Assembly (NCBI GenBank): GCA_013420905.1
Contig: JAAXNY010000004.1
Coordinates: forward strand, 186,001 to 250,000
Source of the DNA: Collybia mongolica
Taxonomy: Eukaryota; Basidiomycota; Agaricomycetes; Agaricales; Clitocybaceae
DNA: 64,000 nucleotides
Direction of reading: 5' to 3'
Shown piece by piece: positions 43,742 to 56,163 of the stretch (its first letter is position 1; every line of letters begins with the position of its first letter). Below the pieces are notes generated by a model that saw only the letters and a program-made list of their open reading frames with translations, was not told where the DNA came from and searched no databases. The translations under genes were made by a program, and so were the position numbers.

Positions 43742-45341
43742 ATGGCTTCCACCTCTAGGTTCAACCATGACCCAAACTATCCGTATGTCAATGCTTTCGA
43801 TTAATGGTGTAAAAGAATGTGGTGAACTCTACCTTTAGTCAGGTCTTCAATGTAAAGTGCTGCTATAGTGTCATGGCATTTCTCGTCCCCTCCTGCTAAT
43901 GAGCTCATACAGAGCCTCAATCTTGTTGCCATGACCATCCTCCTCTTTGATCATCTTTTGACATTTGGAGACGAGGTATTGGATTGTTCCTCTGACAACT
44001 AACTAATAAATCCTCCTCCCCAGGTGAAATATATTTGGCAACAAAAGATATCATTTTGTGCATTTTTTTCGCCAGTCTGAACCGCCAACCCCATCTAATT
44101 CTTCAAACAGTCAGTTTTTTGTTCCTCACTAATCGCTATTATGCACTTGTTACCATGGTTTGCTACGTTGTGGGTGCAATCCTGCCTTACAACGTTCAGG
44201 AGCATATACAACCAAAGGTACGCAATCATGAGCTATAGTTATTGCCACAAGATATCTAAAGTCATATATAGTTGTAGGTACCCCATATTGTGGTCATCAA
44301 GTTTATTAATGGGTGTTTAAACTCGTGCTTTGCACCAGCCAAAGTGGAGTGGTATTTACTTTACAAACCGCACCAACAATTATTGTTGCCGAAGCTATGC
44401 TAGTCCTAAGGTGCGAATACCAAAGCCTTCTCGCAAGTCTCAGTTTTCATCTCTGCTGTGTATCCTAGGGTATATACTGTGTATCAGTGTAACAAGTTAA
44501 TTCTTGCATGCCTCACCTTTGCCTGGATGGCACATGTGTCCCTACTGAGTTACCTTCTAGCCAGTAAGTCCATTTATTCTCTTTCATTTAAGTACTCATA
44601 GACTATCAGGTACTGATGTCAGTTGTGTGCTAGTTCACGTTTTTCAGTCATTAGATGTGATGAGAATTAGGTCGGTCCTTCCCACTGATGAAATGTAATG
44701 CCTTAACTCGCTAATGCTAACTGTAGTTATGCATTCAATTCATTACTGGGCCTTGGATTCTTTCTCCCTCCAGTGCTATTTGACAGTGTGATTGCAAGCC
44801 TTTTGACATTTGGCTTGTATCAAAGGTCAAAACCCTTTATTTCTAAAGCTTCGCAACCTTCTCTGGTCAATCTCATAATCCGGGATGGGTTACTTTATTT
44901 CTTTGCAGTTTTTGGGTCCAATATCGCATGGCCCATCATTGGATTTATCTTCCACTACAAACTCAAGGTGGGCCCTGTATAAATGTAATCCTGACACAGC
45001 TAATTTCGTGTGCGAAAGTCTGACTCTCTAGGAATTGCGCCAGCGTACATGTAAATTCCTTTTGAAGTGATGCAATTCATAGCTCTCTGACTTGTAAAAA
45101 TCAAACATAACAGAATGTCCTCATCGTGCGTCGATCGTCTTAATCTGTAACCATGATGTTATGACTTACTTCTAACTGTCCTAGCATCACCACTACAATG
45201 ATTGGACGGCTGACGCTAAGCCTGCGAAAATACGGAGCTGGCAATAGCGATGAGCTTACTGCCAACTCCTCAAGCTTGCGATTCAATCAGCCTGAAGATC
45301 CACCAAGCTGCGTCATCAGTGCAGAATATTTGACACCCTAA
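43742..45341 (+). pseudogene. DUF6533-type membrane protein, paralogue A, with in-frame stop
   Basis: Exons placed: 43742-43786, 43913-43975, 44024-44057, 44111-44217, about 44272-44410, 44469-44563, 44634-44670, 44727-44967, 45019-45050, 45114-45125 (12 nt), 45185-45341. DUF6533 hallmarks are TILLFDHLLTFGDE, VKYIW and FLFLTNRYYALVTM. Later parts are APTIIVAEAMLVLR, FFLPPVLFDSVIASLLT, LIIRDGLLYFFAVFG and TTTMIGRLTLSLR, giving about seven membrane helices. Exon lengths 34, 107, 95, 37, 32 and 12 match the four copies on the other strand. In the exon-5 frame required by the later exons, TAA occurs at 44307-44309, so I score it as probably dead. It is the only copy on the + strand. Confidence 0.65.
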
Positions 45342-45876
45342 GTAAATCAGATCATATATAGTTTATTTGTTTTTCCCAAAAATCATAATGACGTACCGCA
45401 TTCCAGTTGGCTCACTTTTAAAGAATATACGTATCGTATATGGACCGTGGCTACCCCCTTTGTGGTGAGGTGAGTTGGTGTTTCAACGTGATACATAGGA
45501 ATCCGATGGAAAGGGGACACCCGTATGCGAAAAGTGACCCAGAGGCCTCCTAAGCACTGAGGTAGCCGTCTTACGCACGCTTCAGGGGTGGGTGAGCCGC
45601 CGGTGAAAGGCCCGCTACCTCTAGATGGCAAAATAGCCTGGTCTCCACTGGACATGGCGATGCTAGCTAACTCATTAACCGTTCTCCTAGTTTAATCTCC
45701 AACCACGCTTCCACAATATTATATTCATTCTGCAATGGTATGTATGCTAATACCCATGCTCTTGTGCTTTTCTCATAGGTCATGGTACACTATTTTCCAT
45801 CTAATATCAAAGAAATACACATCTCCTGTCCGTGTTAACCGCACATTTAAACATGTATCAAATATATATATGCGGT
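45342..45876. other. No gene seen
   Basis: Spacer between convergent paralogues A and B. A minus-strand frame at 45383-45655 has no recognisable content. Confidence 0.4.
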
Positions 45877-46478
45877 TTATTCCCCCTCACGAACGCCAGT
45901 AGAGGCGTTCACCGTTGAGTTATGTGAAAGAAAACGTAGGCTCATGGAGCCAAATGTAAGTTCGTCGCCCCCCTCGCCTTGAAACGCTTTTATGTTAAGC
46001 GCCAACCGTCCAATCATTGTAGTAGTGGTACTAACATGGGGACAGAAGTGAGTTTAGTTATCATACCTACACAACAGGAAGGATGATTAACGCACGCTGA
46101 AGATAATCTGTTGCACATGGGATCCTTCTATCAGCTCAGTGATGTTGTCAAATCAATGAAGAAGCCTACATGTACGTTGGCCCGAACCCCAGAGACTTAT
46201 GCTGTTCAGAACATGTGAAACTACGTTTAAAAGGGCAGTGGCACAAGCTTGCCTCTGAGCTATAGAGAAGAAATCCAGTAACCATCCACACGATGTTAAA
46301 CCCAAAAGCGCCAAAAAAATAGAACAAGCCATCCCGGATGATGAGATTGACTAGTGGCATTTCCGACATGAGGTGCTTGAACCGCTTATATAGCCCAATC
46401 GTCAAAAACCCCGCTATTATCGCGTCGAATAGCATTGCAGGAAGAAAATATGATAGCCCGAGGCGTAGGTTAAGTGTC
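45877..46478 (-). pseudogene. DUF6533-type paralogue B, 5'-truncated
   Basis: Only the last four exons remain: 46253-46478 (RLGLSYFLPAMLFDAIIAGF through LLYSSE), about 46167-46198 (32 nt, SLGFGPTYM), the 12-nt micro-exon near 46099-46110, and the last exon from about 46053 down to TAA 45877 (TTTTMIGRLALNI). The first listed exon ends before GCAAGC rather than GT. A one-base loss in a G run (plus-strand C run near 45968) shifts the last exon out of frame. Exons 1-7 and the promoter are absent, so it is a pseudogene. Confidence 0.75.
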
Positions 46479-47910
46479 CTATTATTGGTTTGGGTCCGTA
46501 CACCGGAAGATATTTTGCTGGTGGGAATTACTATGAAAGCCGAGACCGAAACATGGGCCGGAAAAGGCACGATTTGATTGTATCAATAGTATGTGGTTAT
46601 CTGTGAAGGGAGTTCCTTGATTTAACTCATGGGCGCATCATTCTTGTTCCAAGGTGAGTACTCGCTCTACTGGTAGTATCTGAAACGGATGTCTTTTCCC
46701 TGAAAAACGGAGTGACTTTCTTCAACACAAGTTCTGGAGCAAAGGTGCGATTCAGGGGGGGCGGGCCATCTCGCAGGAATCGTTGTTCTGAGGGATTGGG
46801 CGATAATTGGTTATAGATAGATATACTGCGGACCGACTCAGAAAAGTCGCTTTCCTGTATAAGGCTTCGCAGAGATGACTGGAATCTATCAGAAGATGCA
46901 GTAAGATGAATTTCTCAAACAGAAGAATGACGGCGGGAATGTTTGATTGAGCACGATATCATCTCACCCAAGTGGGCATTTACTACTTATAGTTGGCAAC
47001 ATTATGGCTGGGCCGATAACTGAAGACTCGAAGCCATCGGGAGCTCTATTTCGGGGGGCCAGAGAGATGGGGGAACCTCGCTTATAGATGTAGGTATCCA
47101 GATATCCGAGTTCATATACATCGGTGGTTCCGTGGCACACGCGTCTGGGACCCGATAGCGCCATCACGCCCCGCGCCTACAGTTATCAAGTCCATCATCG
47201 AGTCGGCGGCGGGCGCTGAGTAACGAATTAGATCTAGGAAGCAATTTACCATATGAATCAAGGACTCAGAAACTTCAAAGGTCAGACGAAAATGTAAGTT
47301 CAGCGTTCACCTTGTGACGTTTGCGAAGGAGCAACGAAGGAGTTGGGCTTGAAGAAGAAATCTAGCGCCCATGTCATGTGATTGGTTGAACACGAGATGA
47401 CATTCACACGGTCATGCTGCGCTGATCTTACTCTCGCGCCGCCTCAACTCCAGACATTTTACGATCGCCACTCACTACCCCCTGCTCCGACATCGAACAC
47501 TTGATTAAAGCTATATTTTTGGGTTTGATCCGGCTTTTGAGGCCAATTTGAGGCTTTCGGGTTCTCGGAGATTGTCGAGGTAACTGAACCAATGCCATGG
47601 GCGCTCTTTTGGCGAATCAAATCCTCGGGTATAGCTGAAAATTCATAAATATTGAAAAAAAAAGGGCATATGTTGGGGGAATTGTAGACGGAAAAGCACG
47701 CACTTTGCAGGGGGAAAGCATCTAGCCATAGAATCTGGCGTCGAATGGTGGAGGAAATAACATTGAACCGGTACTCACATTCCAGGCGATCCTCAACAAT
47801 GTCATATTTCGCTCATATGTGATACATATACGTACCCCGCCTATTACAGGTGACGACATCATCAAGGCCATCAGCAAAAACGATCAACAGTTATCAAGAA
47901 ATCATGTATT
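46479..47910. other. No gene seen
   Basis: No remnant of exons 1-7 of paralogue B and no other recognisable gene. Confidence 0.4.
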
Positions 47911-49462
47911 TTATGCTGTTCCGCCAAGACTAGTAGACATACTATGAAGCGGGTTTGACCAAGCAAAACGCATGCTCATGGAGTTAAGTGAGTAGTCTTC
48001 ATCCTTCCCCATTTGATATGCTTTTAGACTGAGAGTCAACCGTCCAATCATGGTAGTGGTGGTCCTACGCCAGTGGAACGTGAAGTTAAGGCATCCATCA
48101 ATGTTAGCGGAAAAGAAATTGACGCACGCAGCGGATAGTCTGTTAGGGATCAGTTTACATATGTTAGTGCTCTACAGAATATATAGATGCGAAAAGGCTT
48201 ACGTGTACATCGGCGCAAATCCTAGAGATGGTGCCTTCCCAGGTATAAATTTAGTTTTGCTTTGGAGGTTATACAAAGCTCACCCTTGAGTCGTAGAGGC
48301 GAAAGCCGATAATCAGCCACACGATGTTGGTCCCAAAAACGGCGAAGAAATAGAGCAAGCCATCACGCATAATATGGTTGACTAGTGTCATTTCGGAGAC
48401 GAGGCGCTTGAATCTTCTGTATAATCCGATAGTCAAGAAACCCGCTACCATTCCGTCAAATATGATGGCAGGAATAAAGAATGATAGGCCCAAGCGCACG
48501 TTGAGCGCATAACTTGGGTTAAGATTAGGAAAATGTGACATAAGAATTTGGAGTAGAAAAGACCTGATGTTCATCAATTCATCCAAACGAACTTTATGTG
48601 CTTTTAAATCGTATATCAGCGTTGAATACCACGTGGGCCGTTAGGGTGGATTTACCAGCCAAAATGGAAGACGCGATGCCAATGTGTGTCAACCAGACCA
48701 ATATGAGAAGCGCAAGGATCCATTTGTTTCGCTGGTAGACAGCATACACCCTATATATTAGTAAATATTCAGTTTAGGTAAATTAACGGCCCTTTGAATG
48801 CTCTAACCTTAATATTAATATAGCTTCGGCAATGATGACCGTCGGATAAGTTTGTACAACAGCGATCTGCCCAGGTTGGCTGACGACAATGTAGGTAAAG
48901 ACCCGCATTGGTGATTGAGTAGCGAAACACATACAACTAATCATGAGTTAATAAATCTCGCTAAATTTCCTCACTTGTGGTTACATACCTTGGGGTATAG
49001 ACTCTCCTGAACGCTGAACGGGAGGAACGTTCCAACAACATAACAAATCATGGCGATAGAACCAAGATAGCGGTTGATGAGAAATAACACATTGACTAAT
49101 ATCATTATGCTCAGTTTTCCTTTGTAGAAAGCTCAGAAACTCACAAGGCGTCATCTTCCTGTTCCAAATATATTTTACCTAGTACACGAGAATCTCATTA
49201 GCACGCCACGGGAAAGAACTGTTAGATAATTACCTCATCGCCAAACGTTAAGAAATGGTCGTACAAAAGAGCGGTCAAGGCTATGACATTGAGGTACTGC
49301 AAGTGATGATCAGAAGAGCCGGAGAATGATAACGGAAGCTCTCCACATTTATGATCTCGCTGCGGGTGGCAGGTTCAAAGAGTATGTATTGATGTAGTCA
49401 AATTCAACGTACTGATATTGCTCAGCACTAGCAAAAATGGCGGGATCTAGCGTCGCCGACAT
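47911..49462 (-). CDS. DUF6533-type membrane protein, paralogue C
   Basis: Exons on the minus strand: 49409-49462, 49234-49296, 49145-49178, 48989-49095 (perhaps extended to 48975), 48808-48936, 48656-48750, 48564-48600, 48284-48512, 48203-48234, 48128-48139 (12 nt), 47911-48064. Features: ALTALLYDHFLTFGDE, VKYIW, LFLINRYLGSIAMICYVVG, YPTVIIAEAILILRVYAVY, FFIPAIIFDGMVAGFLTIGL, IMRDGLLYFFAVFG, TTTMIGRLTLSL. With a GTGAGG donor after 48975, exon 4 becomes 121 nt, all phases agree, and the product is 319 residues; with the consensus GTATGT donor the frame breaks. The intron left would be only 38 nt. Multi-pass membrane protein; role unknown. Confidence 0.6.
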
Positions 49463-49533
49463 ATGCTGATGACAATGTCGAAGGACAGGGCTATCCGAGG
49501 GTCAAATGAGAGTTGAGGGGTTCAGGGCCATGG

Positions 49534-49546
49534 TTTATATATATAA
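49534..49546 (-). promoter_or_regulatory. TATA box of paralogue C
   Basis: TATATATATAAAC-type sequence on the minus strand lies about 75 bp upstream of the ATG at 49462. Confidence 0.55.
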
Positions 49547-52500
49547 GCTTCCCATTTTGGTCGATCTGGAATCGTTCTGATCCAGTTGCTGGTATACCGC
49601 CGGGCAACGAGAGCCCCGTTGAAATGTGACGAAACATCAACGAAAATAAACACCGCCTATGTCATTCGTGTGACCACTATTGCTTAATTTGGTTCAGAAA
49701 CTGGATGTGGCAGCGCTTGAAAAAGATAAATCATTAGTTGCACGTGGACTTGGTGATGGGGAGTCACAGGTGGATATAATACTACCTGACGGGAAGAATT
49801 TTGTTCCAGGTTCCGCGGAGGTGGTCTGGGCTGCGAAGTAACCTGTCAATTGTCGGATGATAGGCAAACAAACTATATATAATTCGGCCGATATGGAAAG
49901 TCAATTATCCATACTGCCTCAGCATCGACCCCGAGAGAGGATTTTTTTTCCGCCCTGCATGCAATCCGCATCGCCTTGACCAGCCTGCCCGATTACCCGT
50001 GAATCAGGCCTGCACTGGTCATGCGCCTAAATTGAAGCCGTGCGATACCCTACGTGTGAACTAGGTGCGAGGGAAGTCTACTTGGAGCTACGCCTCGGTC
50101 ACGCTTCGGCGTTCGAGTTTTATATACGAGAGGAACACTTCATGATCAGGAAGATAACTGACAGATCAAGTATAGCTGTGCGCACAGATACACTTCCCTA
50201 GCGTCGGGCCCCGCGACGGAATTTCGTCTGGGATTATTCTATTGGGAAGCCCTGTTTCAGAAATTCCTGAGAGTTCTCCAGAAGTTGCGTATACAGAAAC
50301 CCCTTCCCAGTGGTGCATTTCGGCCCCCGTCGCCGGACTTGTACCCACACACAAGGACTATGGTCATACGAGGATGTGTGAAGACTTCAAGAGCGGCGTC
50401 CTGAGACAAAACTGTGCACCCAATCATATATAACAAACTCCAGGACGACCGATCCCAGGGCCAACGCCGATAGTGGTGAGAAGGCTGGCCTGTGATTTCC
50501 TTCGACTATGCGTAGAGCGCAGAATTGGCGTCCCCGTATATCTACAATGCACTGTCGCCGGTCTGCAAGGCGCAGTCATCGGAGTCGGTCATGACGGAGC
50601 CGAGGGATGCTTTGCTGGGGAGTCTGGAGCGTGTTTCTCGTTTGTCCAAGGGGTGCTACATAGCGAAAGGCACATCGCGCGACGAAGAGTATTGGGAGGC
50701 CCCATAGAGTCGGCAATGACTTGAGGGACCTTGTCGTGCGACATGTTGGCGCACAGGATGACTTCGGTCAGCAACGGACTACTGAAAACCCCTGAAACAG
50801 GATAGAATATTCCGTGCCTCTGGACCATCAGGGCGAAGCATTCCGTCCATCATGGAAGCATTAGGCTTTCGGACTCATCAAAATCTGTAGAACACGGACA
50901 GTGGTAGACGGACTTTTTGTTGGTGATTGATGGAGTTAGTGTTGGGCTCCGAGTTGCCAGAGCACGTGTCAATGTCACGTGTGTGGTTTATCAGATATGG
51001 GCGTCTTCTCCACGGTCAGAGTGCCCATGAATTATCAACACATCGCCGAGAAATCATGCTAACTTGAATTATTTTTCTGATCACTAGGTCCCTGCCCCCA
51101 ATCCAGGACGAAAGCTCGTTCATCAAAGGCTTGTTTTGATATGGCTAATCTCAGACGCTTCAGTGGTTCTGGAATCCGAAGCCTGTGGGTCCATGAATTG
51201 TGGTGCTGGGATGACGGACGGTTGGTTATGACACATACATTGGGTCAACATCTAAGAGAGTATGGGTGGCTATGGCGAGCTCTAAGAGCGGTGATTCATT
51301 GAGACTGCCATCCACGAGAGTGCGCTTCACCGCTTCTTTCCCAACGTGATATATTTATTACACCGTTATGAATGGAACTTAAACTATTAATAGGATCGTC
51401 CTCATCACTTCTATGTATGTCCTGGACGGTACACGCCCGTACACACCAGAGTGATACTATTTGAGACGACCGGGCTTTTTTCAACGCCAAATTCATTCCT
51501 TTCAACTCTCGTGCACATCAGCGCTCTTCCATACACACGGGGAGTCCCTCATCTGGCCCTACGCGGTGTAACAGAACTGCCTTTACCACGACGAACCCGA
51601 AACTCCAATACTAAGCGACTTAGCCTACACGCATTCCAGACATTCCCCACACCCTGTACATAGAAAGACATCGTTAACATCACTATACCAACTGTTCTCG
51701 CGAACACCTTCCACCTGCCCTTTGATATTGGACTTGGGTTACTCCCACCTTCTGCCCCGCACTGAGAAATCTGAAGTGATTGGCGGTTGTTCATTGATGC
51801 CATCCAATATATATATCCACGAGATTCTAGATCATCATTTTTGGACGGCTAGGGATATCTTGTGACGTATAGTTGGGGCGGTACGAAGGAATACGGACGA
51901 CTCCCTCGGCCTTCGGTAGGGCCAATTGACCTGATATTAATAGATCGCATGATTCGCATCCGCGTACCTTGTTTGCCCTTCGTCCAAAAATCATGCAATG
52001 TAAGAATGGCCCCACTGATTGATCTGCGTATCTTGGTAGATTCCACCTCGTCCTTGGATCTAAGGAGGTTCGGGTATATCATCTCATATTGACGCTCAGC
52101 ACCTCAAAGCTTGAAAATTTGAACACCGATTTTCTATCCTCCACTCCCGATAATGTATCTTAAAAATGAGATCGTTTCAGAACCGCCTCCCTTGCAGGCT
52201 TGAACGTGGCTCCTGTGAGGAGCATTAGCGCCCTATCAAACCTAATGGCATTACCCCTCTTCCGACCTGCAACTCTCTGGCCGCTAATGATGCAACGGCG
52301 TTACACCCATAAGTATTCGTGAGTTACTGTGGCCATTGCCTTTCCTCCCTCGTCGATAATCGGCCACCACCATCATCCTCATGAACAGTGACCCGTCTAG
52401 TCATACCAGCTAACGCATTATGTTTATCTTATAAGCCTATATTCCGCGCTCCCCTACGGCATCAACAAAGCAATGCGATATTCACGCGTGTGGGACGTGT

Positions 52501-52718
52501 TACCCTAATAATGGACGTTCACAGGCGCTTGCCCTCCATATAAAAAAGTATTTAAATCTTTAATTACTGAAAGAAAACGAGGGAAATCTTCGTTGTCATT
52601 TGTGACCAACGAGGATCACTATCTTGTTGTAAAAGCCCTCCTTATACCAATGTATATAGGTGTAAGGCCAATTCAAGGCGCGTATCTTGAATAGTTTGAA
52701 AGTGATTCGCGTGCTTCA
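49547..52718. other. No gene seen
   Basis: About 3.2 kb between paralogues C and D. Frames such as + 51451-51663 and - 51549-51803 have no recognisable domains. Confidence 0.35.
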
Positions 52719-54295
52719 TTATCCTTCACGAACATCAATAGAAGTGCTCGTTGACGGGTGAGATCGAAGAAATCGTAGGGTCATGGCCCCAAACGTAATC
52801 TCATCATCCCCATTTGTGTGATATGCTCGCAGACTGAGCGTCAACCGTCCAATCATTGTGGTGGTGATGCTACCATAGGATTTAAGTTAAGCGATACCAA
52901 ACACTGCGGGAAAGATAATCAACGCACGCAGATGATAGTCTGTTATGAAAGAGAAGTTTCCCAGATTAGAGTAAATTCACACAGATCAGCTCTGAGGAGG
53001 CCTACATGTACATTGGCCCGAACCCCATAGACCCAGACTTCCGAGGAATAAATTTAGTTGTTTCCTCGAGATTGATCATACGATGCTCACCTCTGACTTG
53101 TACAGAAGAAATCCAACAATGAACCAGATGATATTGAATCCAAAAACAGCAAGAAAATAGAGTAAGCCATCCCGGATAATGAGACTGATCAGTGACATGT
53201 CCGAGATGAAACATCGAAGTTTTGTATATAACCCAACTGTCAGAAAACCCGCTACCACGCTGTCAAATATGACGGGGGGAAGAAAGAAAGATAGGCCCAT
53301 GCGCAGGTTGAGTGCATAGCTTGAGTTGAGGTCAGTAGAGTTACTATACTTTCAGATCAAAACAAACCTCATGCTCATCAAATCTACCAGGCGGACTTCA
53401 TGTGCTTCAAGAACATATGTTAAAATTATAGATGCCACGTTGGGCGGTCAGAGAACAGACTTACCAACGACGATGGAACAAGCTACGCCAATATGTACCA
53501 TCCAGACAAAAGTGAGAAGTGCAAGGACCCATTTGCTATGTCCATAGACAACATACACCCTTCGATATATTAGATCTGAGTACTTAGATCGAATTCCCAA
53601 CCTTTGGATCCTCTCACCTTAGGATTAATATGGCTTCGGCGATGAGTACTGTAGGGGTGGTTTGCACAATAGAGATTACTCCGGGTTGGCTTGCGAAAGT
53701 GTAAGTCAAGGTCCACGTTGGCATTGGAGTAATCGGATCACGTACAACTAGATATCAATTTAGTTCGGATGTGGTAGCTCCTCGTTCATAGTCACATACC
53801 TTGTGGAATATACGCTCTTGAACACTGTAAGGGAGGAACACACCGACAACATAACAAACCATGGCAATTGATGCAAGGTAACGATTGATAAGAAACAGCA
53901 CACTGACTATTAGCAAACATTATGTCGCTGGTCAGTGATGGCATGTGGAGAGAGCGGAAACGTGATTACATGGCGTTAATTTCTTATTCCACATATATGT
54001 CACCTAGTAAATGAGTTTGCAATAAGTTTGGCGCACGAAAGTGGCAATTACCTCATCCTCAAATGTCAAAAGGTGGTCGAACAACAGAATGGTCAAAGCA
54101 ATGACATTGAGAGTCTGTGAACGATTGTTAGCGCGAGAGTTGGAGAAGAGCGGTGGTAGTTTTCCACATTTATGACCTGGCTGCAGGGAGCAAGGGTGGG
54201 GTAAGAAGGGTAAACTTCTATCTTGACAAAGAGAAGGATTTGACATACTGATAATGTTCCATACCATCGAAATGGGCGCCTATATCTGGCTTCAT
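52719..54295 (-). CDS. DUF6533-type membrane protein, paralogue D (best preserved)
   Basis: Exons on the minus strand: 54245-54295, 54052-54114, 53970-54003, 53800-53906 (or to 53796), 53618-53747, 53465-53559, 53368-53404, 53091-53319, 53006-53037, 52928-52939 (12 nt), 52719-52869. If exon 4 ends four bases later (GTGACT donor), all phases agree and the product is 314 residues. DUF6533 signature: LNVIALTILLFDHLLTFEDE, VTYMW, VLFLINRYLASIAMVCYVVG. Later segments: TPTVLIAEAILILRVYVVYG, FFLPPVIFDSVVAGFLTVGL, LIIRDGLLYFLAVFG, TTTMIGRLTLSLRAY and GAMTLRFL. About seven membrane helices; function unknown. No stop or frameshift in any exon. Confidence 0.7.
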
Positions 54296-54377
54296 CGACA
54301 CAATTTGATGGTAACTCCCATGGATGAGTCTTATTGTGGGGACGTCTGGCATTCAGCAAAAGTTACAAAGCTCAGTC

Positions 54378-54386
54378 TTATAAAAC
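54378..54386 (-). promoter_or_regulatory. TATA-like box of paralogue D
   Basis: TTTTATAAG on the minus strand lies about 85 bp upstream of the ATG at 54295. Confidence 0.45.
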
Positions 54387-56163
54387 CCTCAATCTTACGG
54401 CTTTGATTCGACCTACGGACATAGAAAATGCATGACTAGTGGGATCCCCATCAGAGACCTGTGTCAGATACGTCGATGTGGGAGTTCATAGCAAGGCTTA
54501 ATTGGGCATTTTCCCTGTAGGACATTGTTTGATTTGGTTCCTTGTTATGGGCGCTGTGAGCCACAACAATGCATCATTGAATACTTAATGATGATATGTC
54601 ATAAAAAGATGAAATGCGGCCCGTACAGAAAACTCGTTTCCAGGCTTTGTGGAGACGCGGTGAGGTGGGTCTGTGAAGTATCGGAGTGATCGCACGAATA
54701 AAGGAGTATACTAAGTAATTTTCCATATCACCGTTGTGGCACTGATATCGAAAAAGAGTAAGCTTTGCCGCCCGGCATACGGCCCGCTTCATCATAGCAA
54801 GCCTAATGCGACGTCGGATGATCACGCGAAACTCCGTTTGTCGTCTCGAGAGGGCGGGGAGCTACGTGACTTGAGACTGCGCCGCATCGACATCTAGAAG
54901 CTCAGGATGAAAAGCCTCGATGGACTTCTGATGAACCTCTGCGACCTGTTCAATCCAAGGAGCGGGAGCCGAACATGCTTGGATGAAAAGAAGCGCTCCT
55001 CCGATACGGAGCTCCTTTATGCATCTGTCCCTGTGAAACAAAAAATCCCATCTCCAGATCAGTTAAACTGTCATGTCTGTGAGATGCGCCTCCCTCTCGC
55101 GATTAATAGGCGTGATGGATTGTTTACCTATGAATCTAGCTATATCTAGGTTGGCACCTATTAGCGAATTTGCGGTATGGCTAACTTTGAGACACTTTAT
55201 GTTATCTGTTGGATCGCACGGCATAGAAATTTCTCCCTGCAGGGTAGTGGATAAAGGAGTTGAGTATGAGCTTCAAGCTGATACAAAGTCGGGGAGGAAG
55301 AATTAAGCGCCCGTATCTCGTGAACAGTTCAACTTCATTGCGACGCGTTTTGCAGCATTCGCACGGTCAAGCTTTTCTTCCTCTAACCTTGGATGCTGTC
55401 TTCCTCTCCACCTCTATATTCGATTTTGAAAATCTCAACACCTCTTCGGAGACCGATAGCTGCATGAGACAGGTTATCATGTCACATGCGGAGCTTGGGG
55501 TCGGATGAGATGAATAAAGGGGGTGGTTGAAGGTAGCGCCTCTGTTAGATGATACTTCGGGGAAAGATTCCTGGGCATTCGGGAACCATGGTAAGTAGCT
55601 GCGATCCATGCTACCCTTGGCTGCGGATCATCGAGTACGCCGTCACAGGATTTTTCCTCGGAAGTTCAGCTTTTTTTTTTCAGCCCCATCACACCCCCTC
55701 TTAAAGGAGTTGAAGCCACTAAGCGAACAATCGCGATTACTAATCTATGGCGGGCCGGTGCGATTATACTTTTAAAATATATTCAGTCGGGCGTTTCGTC
55801 ACGCCGTCGCACGTAATGGGATCTATCACTAGTCATCCCCTTATTCTCATTTGTACATTACCCTTGTACACTTTCGCGCACTGGCTGTCTAACATAGGCA
55901 AAAGTTCTATCTACTCGTCCAACCCCGTAGTGTGCAGTGATCGCCCGTTCAAACCCCCACCTTCAGCCCGCGATCGTCAACCCTCAGGGCGGAGTGCCTG
56001 GCCTTGATGACCTGATGCCAAACGATCTTTCCTCGTACACAACGAGGAGTCAGTAAAGAGATTTATCCATTTCTCCCCAGGTCTCTTGTATTTCCGAACC
56101 AGTGTGGAGGTACAGACCGCAACATCGTGGTCATCAGAAGTAATAAATGAAAGAGCCATGCAT
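54387..56163. other. No gene seen
   Basis: About 1.8 kb with no supportable gene. A T-run lies at about 55669-55680. Confidence 0.4.
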
